Program-made: the position numbers and the translations under genes
The notes under the pieces: generated by a model
What the model saw: only the letters and a program-made list of their open reading frames with translations
Database searches by the model: none
Told to the model about the DNA's origin: nothing
Assembly: GCA_016874935.1 (NCBI GenBank)
Contig: VGSS01000006.1
Span: 1-49,623 of the forward strand
Direction of reading: 5' to 3'
Length of the DNA stretch: 49,623 nt
From: Deltaproteobacteria bacterium
Lineage (GTDB): Bacteria > Desulfobacterota > BSN033 > UBA1163
In this document: positions 1-7,371 of the stretch, one piece after another
How the letters are laid out: each line of letters begins with the position of its first letter
Numbering within the stretch: position 1 is the first letter of the stretch

Positions 1-135
1 ATCGATCAAGGCAACAAAGAAAATGGAGAAGGTGGTCCGGAAGGCGTACCAGAATGCCATGGAGATCATGGCCAGCCCTACAACCACCCAGCCATAGTAA
101 AATCGCTTTTGAATGATGGCGATCAATTTTTCCAT
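1..135 (-). CDS. MFS-type transporter, N-terminal fragment (runs off the window)
   Basis: Reading the minus strand from an ATG at 135 gives 45 open codons to the window edge. The peptide starts MEKLIAIIQKRFYYGWVVVG and continues as a long hydrophobic helix. A short basic N-terminus, the RFYYGWVVV motif and a first membrane segment are typical of the oxalate/formate-antiporter-like branch of the major facilitator superfamily, which are 12-helix inner-membrane carriers. Only the first helix is visible, so the substrate cannot be given. It is divergent from the TPR gene at 401, with a repeat cluster between them. Confidence 0.6.
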   Translation of the reverse strand, partial: MEKLIAIIQKRFYYGWVVVGLAMISMAFWYAFRTTFSIFFVALID

Positions 136-158
136 ATACCAACGATTTCCAAAACGTT

Positions 159-278
159 CGTCATTCCGGCGAAAGCCGGAATCCAGTTCTTTGAGATGGT
201 TCCCGACTTTCGTCGGGACGGCGTCTGGATACCCCCGTATTAAGTACGGGGCAGGCTCCTCATGTCCGGCATGACGGA
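159..278. repeat. cluster of short palindromic intergenic repeats
   Basis: Three small palindromes sit side by side: a CCGGCGAAAGCCGG hairpin with CGTCATT flank (159-186), CCCGACTTTCGTCGGGA (about 208-224) and CCCCGTATTAAGTACGGGG (about 234-252), ending with a TCCGGCATGACGG half. The same units recur at 29615-29697 and 38513-38640. They look like a REP-like dispersed family and carry no ORF. Confidence 0.7.
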
Positions 279-400
279 AAAGACATAAGACTCTATTTAA
301 TGTATTTTTTTCATCGAGGTCAAGTTCAAGAATGAAATTCCTTGATTTGCATCTCATTTTTTGTTAATGATTCAAAAAGTTTTTAGAAAGGAGAGGCCAT

Positions 401-1153
401 TTGAAAACCTTAGCGAGATCATCTTTCATCTTTATCATTATGCTTCTTTTGATTGCGTGCGGGTCGTCGTCTAAAACCAAAAAAGAGGACAAGGCTTTGG
501 GCGTAGAGGAACACTTTCAATTGGCGTTTAAGGCAGCGGAGCGGGGAAACCTGGAGGAGGCTGTTGACCAATACCAACGGGTTCTGAAATTGGACCCAAA
601 GCATTCGAGAGCGCACCTCAATCTCGGATTGGCTTATGGAAGACAGGGAAAGTGGGACAAGGAGATTTCCCAATATAAAAAAGCGATTGGCTTTGATCCT
701 AATTTTTCAGAGGCCTATTTCCATTTAGGGGTGGCATATGGAGAAAAGGGAAAACTCAGTGAGGCAGTGGCCCAATATCAAAAGGCCCTTCAGATCAATC
801 CGAATTATGTGGAGGCTCATAACAATCTGGGGAATATCTATTTCAGAAGAGGAAAGATAAGTGACGCCCTTTCAACCTATGCGAAAACGATTGAGATCAG
901 GCCGGATTATGCGAGAGGCTATTTTAATATCGGAAGCCTCCATCGCCAGCAGGGAAGGGTGGAGGAAGCCATCGCCAATTTTAAGAAAACCCTGGAGATC
1001 GACCCTAAATATGCATGGCCGCATTATCATCTGGCTTTGATCTATTTTGAGAAGGGCGAATTTAAACTCGCCATCGAGCACTGCGACCTGGCCGGAAAAT
1101 TAGGGATCGTCGTTGATCCAAAACTGCTTGAACGACTTAAACCCTATCGTTAA
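401..1153 (+). CDS. TPR-repeat lipoprotein
   Basis: This is a 250-residue exported protein. A basic start and hydrophobic stretch end in a lipobox, Leu17-Ile18-Ala19-Cys20, so it is probably lipidated at Cys20 and held at a membrane. Six consecutive 34-residue tetratricopeptide repeats fill about 36-239, with the usual small residues (G/A) and terminal D/N-P turns (LDPKHS, FDPNFS, INPNYV, IRPDYA, IDPKYA). TPR superhelices are protein-docking scaffolds; similar lipoproteins act in outer-membrane assembly, secretion or pilus systems, but nothing here says which. The start is TTG at 401, about 8 nt after AAAGGAGAGG. The next gene follows 50 bp later on the same strand and may be co-transcribed. 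Confidence 0.88.
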   Translation: MKTLARSSFIFIIMLLLIACGSSSKTKKEDKALGVEEHFQLAFKAAERGNLEEAVDQYQRVLKLDPKHSRAHLNLGLAYGRQGKWDKEISQYKKAIGFDPNFSEAYFHLGVAYGEKGKLSEAVAQYQKALQINPNYVEAHNNLGNIYFRRGKISDALSTYAKTIEIRPDYARGYFNIGSLHRQQGRVEEAIANFKKTLEIDPKYAWPHYHLALIYFEKGEFKLAIEHCDLAGKLGIVVDPKLLERLKPYR

Positions 1154-1204
1154 AACCGGGAAAAAGAGGCGAAGGAGGAGAGACGAGGGACGTTATATAG
1201 GGAC

Positions 1205-1567
1205 ATGATGAATACTAAAGAGGCGATTTATCATTTTCAACATTCGGAGAAGATGAAGTCCGGGCTGATCATAGGGGCCGGCCTGCTCGAACTTTTGGCT
1301 ACCTTCAGAAATGAAGCTGAGTCTTTAGGAGGAAAGAAAATTCTGATCTGGTATCTCGAAGGTTTGCTCAGAGAACTCCGGATCGCTCAGAATGTGATCG
1401 GCTTGAATCACTATGTCGACCTGGAGAGGAAATTGATGGAGGTCATCGGAAGGATCCAGATGTGCCAATTCGAGGAGGCCCTGAGGTCCTTATCCGAAGG
1501 GATTTCTATGGCCACCACGTCATGCCAGGCCTCGATGAATTTTCTAATGGAGAAAAAACTGGTTTAG
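1205..1567 (+). CDS. small hypothetical helical protein
   Basis: This 120-residue protein is not recognised. It has no signal peptide or clear membrane segment and looks mostly alpha-helical: residues 1-60 and 70-115 are amphipathic, and three Cys/Met-containing patches lie towards the C-terminus. ATG is doubled at the start (MMNTKEAI), preceded by a purine-rich stretch (AGGAGGAGAGACGAGGGA) that could supply a ribosome site. It sits 51 bp after the TPR lipoprotein in the same orientation and is followed by a strong hairpin repeat, so the two may form a short transcription unit. No function is proposed. Confidence 0.6.
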   Translation: MMNTKEAIYHFQHSEKMKSGLIIGAGLLELLATFRNEAESLGGKKILIWYLEGLLRELRIAQNVIGLNHYVDLERKLMEVIGRIQMCQFEEALRSLSEGISMATTSCQASMNFLMEKKLV

Positions 1568-1590
1568 CCGCAACACGTTCGGTTAAGCAA

Positions 1591-1629
1591 AAGCCGTTCA
1601 TCCTTCGAGAACCTCAGGACGAACGGCTT
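1591..1629. repeat. hairpin repeat, possible terminator of the preceding unit
   Basis: AAGCCGTTCATCCT and AGGACGAACGGCTT form a long stem with one mismatch around an 11-nt loop. There is no T-run, so an intrinsic terminator is not certain. The core resembles the widespread GTTCATCCTTCGAG/CTCAGGACGAAC intergenic repeat of many environmental genomes. Confidence 0.65.
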
Positions 1630-1631
1630 AT

Positions 1632-2444
1632 ATGAACAGCATTAGATCTAATCAGCGGGAAAGGAGGAAAGGAAAGAATAAAAGATATTGGGTCATCTTA
1701 TTAGGATTCTTGGTTTTGTTTCCTTCGCTTGCCCATTCATAACCCATTCCCCCATTGGATAAACTTTTTGAGAGATGGGGGCCGCGGATTCATCCCAACG
1801 ACCTCCGGGTTCAACCCCATCCCTTTAAAGAGATCGATGCCGCCTCGAAGGAATATCAAATGGTGAAGCTGACCGGGATGATGAACTTCCATATTGATCC
1901 GGCTTATGTGAATATCCTCTACCAGAAGATAGGGCATGATTTTGCAAACAAGGTCATTGATCCGGCGTTCAATGACTTTGTCAAAGAAGTGGTGCCCAAT
2001 TACCCGATCACCGAGATTCTTCCCAAAAGAGAAGAGATTCGGAAAAGGGCCATGACCAAGCTTGGGGATAATCTGGCCCGATACCATATCATCGTGGATG
2101 ACATCTACATCTCCAATATCCGGTTCTCCCCCGAATACGAAAAGGCCATCGAGGCCAAACAGGTTGCCCAGCAGCAGGTAGAGACACAACGGCAGGTCCT
2201 TGCCCAGCGGGAAATTGAGGCCCAGCAGAAAGTAGTTACGGCCAAAGGGGAGGCTGAGTCGATCCTGGTGGTCGCTCAGGGACAGGCCAAAGCCAACGAA
2301 GCCCTTGCACGCTCAATCAGCGCCATCCTGGTCGAGTATAAGGGCATTGAGAAGTGGAATGGGATTCTGCCCCAGGTGTCCGGTGGAGCCGTTCCCTTTA
2401 TCGACCTCGGGAAGATGGGAGGAGCAACGCCAGGTAAAAAATAG
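1632..2444 (+). pseudogene. SPFH/prohibitin-family protein, N-terminally damaged
   Basis: From 1755 (TTG) the frame is open for 229 residues. It shows the middle and end of a prohibitin/stomatin SPFH domain (AASKEYQMVKLTGMMNFHID, then a helical Ala/Gln/Glu-rich stretch with AKGEAESILVVAQGQAKANE). The usual N-terminal part, a membrane anchor followed by a GLHF-type beta segment, is missing. In the same frame, ATG 1632 starts a basic plus hydrophobic anchor (RYWVILLGFLVLFPSLAHS) that stops at TAA 1740-1742, 12 nt before the TTG. The simplest reading is a gene that lost about 60-80 codons and gained a stop. A short, cytosolic, TTG-started product remains possible. Intact relatives form ring-like membrane scaffolds around proteases such as FtsH. 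Confidence 0.65.
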
Positions 2445-2456
2445 TTGGGAGTATTT

Positions 2457-3641
2457 TTATTTCTCCGAACTCTGAACTCCCCGCCTGCCAAAGAACTTGT
2501 TCGGCGGGCAGGCGAACTCCGAACTGGTAATCTTTTTTGGAAGCATGACCGAAAAGACGGTTCCTTTCCCCTGTTCGCTCTCAATCTTGACCTCTCCGCG
2601 ATGGAGTTTTACGATCTCCTGTACCAGCGAGAGTCCGATCCCAAGCCCCTTGGAATCTCCGAGGGGTTTTGTTTCTTCCTGAAAGAAACGGGTGAAGACT
2701 TCATTCAGGGATTGGTGGGAGATCCCAATACCCGTATCCATAATGTGGGCAAAGGCAAACCGATCATCCTCCCCAAGGGTGACAAAAATCTTTCCTCCCC
2801 GGCGGTTGTATTTGACGGCATTGATGAGAAGGTTATCGAAAAGCTGGTCAAGTTTGTCCGCCATGCCATCGATGGTCAACGGCCCAGCAGGAAGTTGAGT
2901 CTCCATTTCTATCTGATATTCCTTTGCCAGAGGTTCAACGGTTGAACAGGAGAATTGGATGACCTTCACCAGATCGACCGGCTCGAACGTATAGACCTCT
3001 TTCCGAATTCCGAGCTCTGCAAGATCGAGAAGATTGTCGATATTCTTTCCAAGCTTAAGGAGGTTTTTATAGGAAATCTCCAAAAACTTCTTTTGCTGTT
3101 CGGTTAAGGAACCCGCTTTCTCTTTGAGGATCATCCCGATATATCCCATCACAGAGATCATGGGGGTCTTTAATTCATGGCTCACATTGGACAGAAAATC
3201 GTCCTTCATCCGGTCTAAACGGAGCAATTCCTGGTTTGCCGATCTCAGTTTTTCCAGCGCCTCTTTAAGTTCATCCTCCGCCTTTTTTCGTTCCGTCACT
3301 TCCTGTGTGACAATGATTACTCCTAAATATTCATTCCCCGGGCCCCAGACCGCCGAATAGGTATTGTCATAAAATTTTCCTTTGACCAGCTGGAGGTTCA
3401 TTCGGTGATGACCCTTGATCTTTCCTGATCTCAAATCTTCGATAATTTTCAACACCTTCGGATGGGTATTTTTCGGGTGACATTGGAGAATGGACTGGCC
3501 CAGCATCTCACGGAGAGGGGTGTTTCGGAGCTTTTCAGCGGCCGGATTGAAATAGGCAATCCGGCTTTGGTCATCGATGTAGACCACCCCCTGTTCCATC
3601 GAAGCAAAGATCTCATTTAAGATCGATAGATTCATCTTCAT
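2457..3641 (-). CDS. PAS-domain sensor histidine kinase
   Basis: This 394-residue kinase has no membrane segment, so it is probably cytoplasmic. A PAS domain covers about 5-118 (VVYIDDQSRIAYFNPAAEKL, ending VTQEVTERKKAE). A short coiled coil (118-145) leads to the HisKA helix pair with the phospho-acceptor His155 in SNVSHELKTP. A HATPase domain follows with the N box (DNLLINAVKYN), G1 box (DTGIGI) and G2 box (KGLGIGLSLV). No receiver domain or adjacent regulator is present, so it is an orphan kinase. The last ~20 codons run into a palindrome (CGCCTGCC 2482-2489 with GGCAGGCG 2507-2514), so the native C-terminus after VMLPKK was probably extended by a repeat insertion. It faces the damaged SPFH gene tail to tail. 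Confidence 0.88.
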   Translation of the reverse strand: MKMNLSILNEIFASMEQGVVYIDDQSRIAYFNPAAEKLRNTPLREMLGQSILQCHPKNTHPKVLKIIEDLRSGKIKGHHRMNLQLVKGKFYDNTYSAVWGPGNEYLGVIIVTQEVTERKKAEDELKEALEKLRSANQELLRLDRMKDDFLSNVSHELKTPMISVMGYIGMILKEKAGSLTEQQKKFLEISYKNLLKLGKNIDNLLDLAELGIRKEVYTFEPVDLVKVIQFSCSTVEPLAKEYQIEMETQLPAGPLTIDGMADKLDQLFDNLLINAVKYNRRGGKIFVTLGEDDRFAFAHIMDTGIGISHQSLNEVFTRFFQEETKPLGDSKGLGIGLSLVQEIVKLHRGEVKIESEQGKGTVFSVMLPKKITSSEFACPPNKFFGRRGVQSSEK

Positions 3642-3733
3642 GGCTTGGTAAAAAATAACACAGGATCAGATCTGAGACAAGAGGAATAAAATAAAAACTT
3701 GATTTTGGGGTCAAGATGGAGTAGTTTAACTAT

Positions 3734-4063
3734 ATGAAATCGGTGTGGATTTTTTTAATTCTTGCCTTCGCTTGTTCGATCGCTATGGCTGAGGCCGCAC
3801 CTTCCCGCCCAAAGAGAATGGCTTCCTGAATCTATGCTTATGAAGGCAGACTGTTTATTGGACCACAAGACCCCGACTACGAAGACTACGATTTAGCATT
3901 ACGAAACCATCTCGTCAGACGAATCCATAAACGGTTTGGGATAGAGCTTGACCATAAAACCTATTCCGGATTTGATCTGCTTGAAATCGAGGCACTCATC
4001 AAGTTTAAGAAGTCGAATGAACCCCTTCATCTTTTCCTAAAAATGTTTCCCAGATCTCATTGA
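3734..4063 (+). pseudogene. small secreted protein ORF interrupted by in-frame UGA
   Basis: ATG 3734 opens a frame with a convincing signal peptide (MKSVWIFLILAFACSIAMAEA). It is cut at TGA 3827-3829 (codon 32) and then continues open, in the same frame, for 77 codons to TGA 4061. The downstream part looks coding (IYAYEGRLFIGPQDPDYEDY, then a basic helix LVRRIHKRFG). The family is not recognised. Because this genome evidently recodes UGA elsewhere in the window, selenocysteine was considered. The only nearby hairpin (3835-3848, loop AUGA) lies closer to the UGA than bacterial SECIS loops normally do, so a nonsense mutation is the more likely reading. Confidence 0.45.
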
Positions 4064-4220
4064 TGATCTTTCATCCCCTTTTAACCCCTCATCCCTGCGC
4101 CTCATTTTCCAATACCGAAAAATTTAAGGAAAGCTTGCGGTAAATTCCATAAATCTGTTAATATACTAACGTTTTTTAATACAACCCGAAACATTCACCC
4201 CTTAATTCTTTTAATACCAC

Positions 4221-4248
4221 TTGACAAAGAAAGGTTTTCTTTTATATT
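4221..4248 (+). promoter_or_regulatory. sigma70-type promoter of the yceD-rpmF-plsX-fab block
   Basis: TTGACA (4221-4226) and TATATT (4243-4248) are separated by 16 nt in an A/T-rich region. A start site near 4255 would leave a short leader before ATG 4285 and argues against the TTG at 4261 as translation start. Confidence 0.65.
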
Positions 4249-4284
4249 TAACAATCTAATTTGTCGAATCTTAACGGAATCGGT

Positions 4285-4821
4285 ATGTTGACTCTAAAAC
4301 TGGATGAGATTCCCGATGAGGGGTTGGAACTGAAATGGAAAGAAGAGCCGACGGCTCTCTCAGGCTATCTCGAAAGCCTTTCCGAGATAGACTTCGAGTT
4401 CGAAAGCCCGCTTCAATCCGAAGCAAAAATCAGGAGAGTAGGACAATCGGTCCTGATCAAGGGGGAAGTGCAGGCCGTCCTGCAATTACGATGTTCGAGG
4501 TGTCTTAAGGAATTTTCCTATCCGCTTGCCTCCTCATTCGATCTAACCCTCCATCCTTTAAAGGGGACGGGTTTTACGGAAGAGACGGAACTATCCGCAA
4601 ACGAGCTAGAATCGAATTTCTTTGAAGGGGGAGAACTCCATCTCTCTGAGATCGCATGCGAGCAGGTCTTTTTAGAGATTCCCATTCAACCCCTTTGTCA
4701 GGAAGCATGTAAGGGGCTATGTCCTAACTGCGGGAAAGATTTGAGTCTCTCCGCCTGCGACTGTATGGAAAAGGAACTTGAGACAGGGTTTAGTGTTCTG
4801 CAAAAATTGAAGCTTCATTAA
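4285..4821 (+). CDS. yceD: YceD/DUF177 family protein, large-subunit/L32-associated
   Basis: The protein has 178 residues from ATG 4285. It belongs to the DUF177 (YceD) family, which sits before rpmF and plsX in most bacteria and is linked to 23S rRNA/large-subunit maturation. Visible marks are the N-terminal LDEIPDEG strand, the LRCSRCLKEF Cys-pair motif in the middle, and a C-terminal Cys-rich tail (CKGLCPNCGKDLSLSACDC) that probably holds zinc. An in-frame TTG at 4261 would add eight residues, but the promoter spacing makes that start unlikely. It is first gene of the run yceD-rpmF-plsX-fab; a perfect 15-bp inverted repeat separates it from rpmF. Confidence 0.88.
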   Translation: MLTLKLDEIPDEGLELKWKEEPTALSGYLESLSEIDFEFESPLQSEAKIRRVGQSVLIKGEVQAVLQLRCSRCLKEFSYPLASSFDLTLHPLKGTGFTEETELSANELESNFFEGGELHLSEIACEQVFLEIPIQPLCQEACKGLCPNCGKDLSLSACDCMEKELETGFSVLQKLKLH

Positions 4822-4843
4822 AAGGAATAAAGAATTTAGAATG

Positions 4844-4881
4844 GAGCCTTAAGAGTTTGGATTTAAAAACTCTTAAGGCTC
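4844..4881. repeat. perfect 15-bp inverted repeat between yceD and rpmF
   Basis: GAGCCTTAAGAGTTT (4844-4858) is matched exactly by AAACTCTTAAGGCTC (4867-4881) around an 8-nt loop. No T-run follows, and the essential rpmF and plsX lie downstream. RNA processing, partial attenuation or a protein-binding site are more plausible than full termination. Confidence 0.7.
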
Positions 4882-4924
4882 AACATCCTCTTAACTAAAC
4901 TATTTAGAGAAAGGATATTTTAAG

Positions 4925-5110
4925 ATGGGAGTTCCAAAAAGAAGACAATCCTCTTCGAGAAGGGATAAACGACGAGCCCATGATCGATTGAAATCTCCGG
5001 GCTTTTCACTCTGCCCCCAATGTCATGAGCCGGTTTTGCCTCATCATGTTTGCCCGCATTGCGGGACATATAAGGGAAAAGAGATTGTCAAAGTAGAAGA
5101 AGAGAAATAA
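4925..5110 (+). CDS. rpmF: 50S ribosomal protein L32
   Basis: A 61-residue basic protein opening [20 protein letters not shown], the standard L32 signature, followed by the zinc knuckle Cys-x2-Cys (CPQC, 30-33) and Cys-x2-Cys (CPHC, 43-46). This is therefore the zinc-binding form rather than the Cys-less paralogue. L32 is a late-assembling component near the peptidyl-transferase region of the large subunit. The acidic tail KVEEEK is slightly longer than in many homologues. An AGAAAGGAT site lies upstream of ATG. It is 20 bp before plsX, the conserved order in most bacteria. Confidence 0.96.
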   Translation: MGVPKRRQSSSRRDKRRAHDRLKSPGFSLCPQCHEPVLPHHVCPHCGTYKGKEIVKVEEEK

Positions 5111-5130
5111 GGGGGAAAGAGAAAGAGGCG

Positions 5131-6183
5131 ATGAAGATTGCAGTTGATGCGATGGGAGGGGATTTTGCTCCCCAGAACATTGTCGAAGGGGCTTTTAGGG
5201 CGGCCAAGGAACATGGGGTGAAAGTCGTTCTGGTGGGGGATGAAGACCAGGTGAGCAAAGAACTCTCGAAATATCCCACCTCCAAACTGCCTATCTATAT
5301 CCACCATACCTCCCAAGTCGTCGCCATGCATGACTCCCCTTCCACAGTTCTCAGGAGAATGAAAGAAAGTTCGGTCAAGGTGGCCATCGACCTCGAAAAA
5401 GAAGGCCAGGTCAATGGAGTGGTTTCTGCGGGAAATTCCGGAGCGGCCATGGCTCTGGCCATGTTCATCTTTAAAAAACTGGAGGGAGTAGACCGGCCTG
5501 CGATTGCCACGATCCATCCGGCGATAAAAGGCTCGACTGTACTCGTTGACTCCGGCGGGAATGTCGATTGCAAACCCGCTCATCTCGTTCAATTCGCGCT
5601 CATGGGAGACGCCTATGCCAAATATATCCTTGGGGAAAAGGAGCCGAGAATCGGTCTCCTGAGCAATGGAGAAGAGGAAGGGAAAGGGAACGAATTGACG
5701 AGAGAGGTCCACGAGATCCTGTCGGAGATGGATATTAACTACATCGGTTATGTTGAGGGAAGAGCTCTCAACAGCGGCGAGGTTGATGTCATCGTCTGCG
5801 ACGGTTTTGTCGGAAATGTGGCTTTGAAGATCAGCGAAGGGCTTTGGGAGACGGTCCACGGGATTCTGAAATGGGAGGCGAAGGATAATTTTAGAGCAAA
5901 AGTGGCCTATTTTTTTATGAGACGGGCAATCCTCCGCCTGGAGAAGCGGTTTGACTATTCGGAGTATGGCGGGGCTCCCCTGCTCGGGGTGAACGGAAAT
6001 TGTGTCATCTGTCATGGTGCCTCCAATGCCAAGGCGATTATGAATGCCATTGTTCTGGCTGCCGGCCTTGCAAAGAATAAACTGAATGAGCATCTAATTC
6101 AGGAATTGAAAGAGAAGCAAGACCTGCTTCGCCTTGGGCAGAGATCGAGGAACGGGTTAATAAAAGTAAGTAACTCTAAGTAG
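5131..6183 (+). CDS. plsX: phosphate acyltransferase PlsX
   Basis: The protein has 350 residues, normal for PlsX. It makes acyl-phosphate from acyl-ACP and phosphate, the substrate that PlsY uses to acylate glycerol-3-phosphate; plsY is also in this window at 18795-19406. Signature segments are MKIAVDAMGGDFAP at the N-terminus, VSAGNSGAAMA (about 95-105), LVDSGGNVDCKP, and the C-terminal GGAPLLGVNG with GHGAS-like CHGASNAKA. The enzyme is a peripheral inner-membrane protein. ATG 5131 is preceded by a purine-rich GGGGGAAAGAGAAAGAGG. It stands in the usual rpmF-plsX-fab context. Confidence 0.95.
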   Translation: MKIAVDAMGGDFAPQNIVEGAFRAAKEHGVKVVLVGDEDQVSKELSKYPTSKLPIYIHHTSQVVAMHDSPSTVLRRMKESSVKVAIDLEKEGQVNGVVSAGNSGAAMALAMFIFKKLEGVDRPAIATIHPAIKGSTVLVDSGGNVDCKPAHLVQFALMGDAYAKYILGEKEPRIGLLSNGEEEGKGNELTREVHEILSEMDINYIGYVEGRALNSGEVDVIVCDGFVGNVALKISEGLWETVHGILKWEAKDNFRAKVAYFFMRRAILRLEKRFDYSEYGGAPLLGVNGNCVICHGASNAKAIMNAIVLAAGLAKNKLNEHLIQELKEKQDLLRLGQRSRNGLIKVSNSK

Positions 6184-6207
6184 GTGAGCAGATAGGAGGG
6201 AGTGAAC

Positions 6208-7371
6208 TTGGATTATTTTTTAACGCCTGAGCAGAAGTCGATCCAGGATTTGGCACGAAAGATCGCCATTGAGAAAGTGTTGCCGGTTCGAGCCGAACTG
6301 GATGAGAAAGAGGAGTTTCCATGGGAGATCATAAAGGTCTGCGCGGATGCGGGTCTCATGGGAATCTCCATTGAAGAAGAATACGGAGGCTTCGGAGGAG
6401 GAGTCCTTGAAAACTGTCTGGCCGTAGAAGAAATGAGCCGGATCTGTTTGGGAGTGGCCACCAGCTATGCAGCCAGTGGTTTGGGAGCCCATCCCATCAT
6501 GATCTACGGGAGCCCTGATCAGAAGAAGAAGTATCTTCCGGATATTGCCAGCGGAAAGAAATTAGCCGCCTTTGGATTGACCGAAGCCGATGCAGGAAGT
6601 GACGCCGGCTCCATCCGCACGACCGCCATTCGGGCAGAGGGCGGCTATATCTTGAACGGGACAAAGCAATGGATCACTAATGGAGGGGAGGCGGAGACAT
6701 ACACCGTCATTGCGATGACCGATCGTTCCAAGGGGCCGAGGGGGGCAAGCGCCTTCATTCTTGAAAAAGGAATGCCGGGATTCACCTTCGGGAAGAAAGA
6801 GAACAAGATGGGGATTCGCGCCTCTACCACAAGGGAGCTGGTTTTCCAGGACTGTTTCATTCCAAAAGAGAATCTCATCGCCAAAGAAGGGATGGGATTC
6901 ATCGTCACCATGAGAACCTTCGACCGGACACGGCCCGGGGTGGGAGCTCAGGGCGTTGGTCTGGCTCAGGGAGCCCTTGATGAAGCGGTTCGATATGCGA
7001 GAGAGCGGGAACAGTTTGGAAAGAAAATCATCTCCTTTCAGGCTGTCCAGCATATGCTGGCGGATATGGCCACTCAGGTGGAAGCCGCACGAGCTCTGGT
7101 CTATTCCGTGTCACGATACATCGACCAATCCGAAAACCCAAAAGAGATATCAAAGGTCTCGGGTATGGCAAAAGTCTTTGCCAGTGATACCGCCATGAAG
7201 GTGACAACCGATGCCGTTCAGATATTTGGCGGTTACGGTTATATGAAGGAGTATCCCGTAGAGAAGATGATGCGCGATGCCAAGATCCTCCAGATTTATG
7301 AGGGGACCAATCAGATCCAGAGAAATGTCATCGGCCTCGAATTGAGCAAAGAATACGCGGGGAAGAAATGA
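6208..7371 (+). CDS. acyl-CoA dehydrogenase within the fatty-acid synthesis operon
   Basis: This is a standard FAD-dependent acyl-CoA dehydrogenase of 387 residues: all-alpha N-terminal domain (DYFLTPEQKSIQDLARK), beta middle domain (FGLTEADAGSD, GTKQWITNG) and C-terminal domain (REREQFGKKI, FGGYGYMKEYPVE). The catalytic Glu is kept in IYEGTNQIQR (Glu365 from the chosen start), so alpha,beta-dehydrogenation of an acyl-CoA is expected, with electrons passed to Etf. TTG 6208 is preferred over GTG 6202 because AGGAGG (6194-6199) is 8 nt before the TTG but only 2 nt before the GTG. The stop overlaps fabD (ATGA). It occupies the slot between plsX and fabD where fabH is usual. The true acyl substrate is unknown. 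Confidence 0.9.
   Translation: MDYFLTPEQKSIQDLARKIAIEKVLPVRAELDEKEEFPWEIIKVCADAGLMGISIEEEYGGFGGGVLENCLAVEEMSRICLGVATSYAASGLGAHPIMIYGSPDQKKKYLPDIASGKKLAAFGLTEADAGSDAGSIRTTAIRAEGGYILNGTKQWITNGGEAETYTVIAMTDRSKGPRGASAFILEKGMPGFTFGKKENKMGIRASTTRELVFQDCFIPKENLIAKEGMGFIVTMRTFDRTRPGVGAQGVGLAQGALDEAVRYAREREQFGKKIISFQAVQHMLADMATQVEAARALVYSVSRYIDQSENPKEISKVSGMAKVFASDTAMKVTTDAVQIFGGYGYMKEYPVEKMMRDAKILQIYEGTNQIQRNVIGLELSKEYAGKK

Noticed and set aside
1740-1742. Readthrough of TAA in the SPFH gene
   Set aside because: TAA is not a selenocysteine codon and part of the SPFH domain is missing, so a deletion plus a stop explains it better.
3827-3829. Third selenocysteine codon in the small secreted ORF
   Set aside because: The only hairpin nearby has its loop about 10 nt after the UGA, short of the usual SECIS spacing, and the protein family is unknown; kept as a probable pseudogene.
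5044-6093. 349-codon open frame on the minus strand opposite plsX
   Set aside because: It is a complement shadow of a well-conserved plsX; its translation has no family-like motifs and it has no independent start signals.
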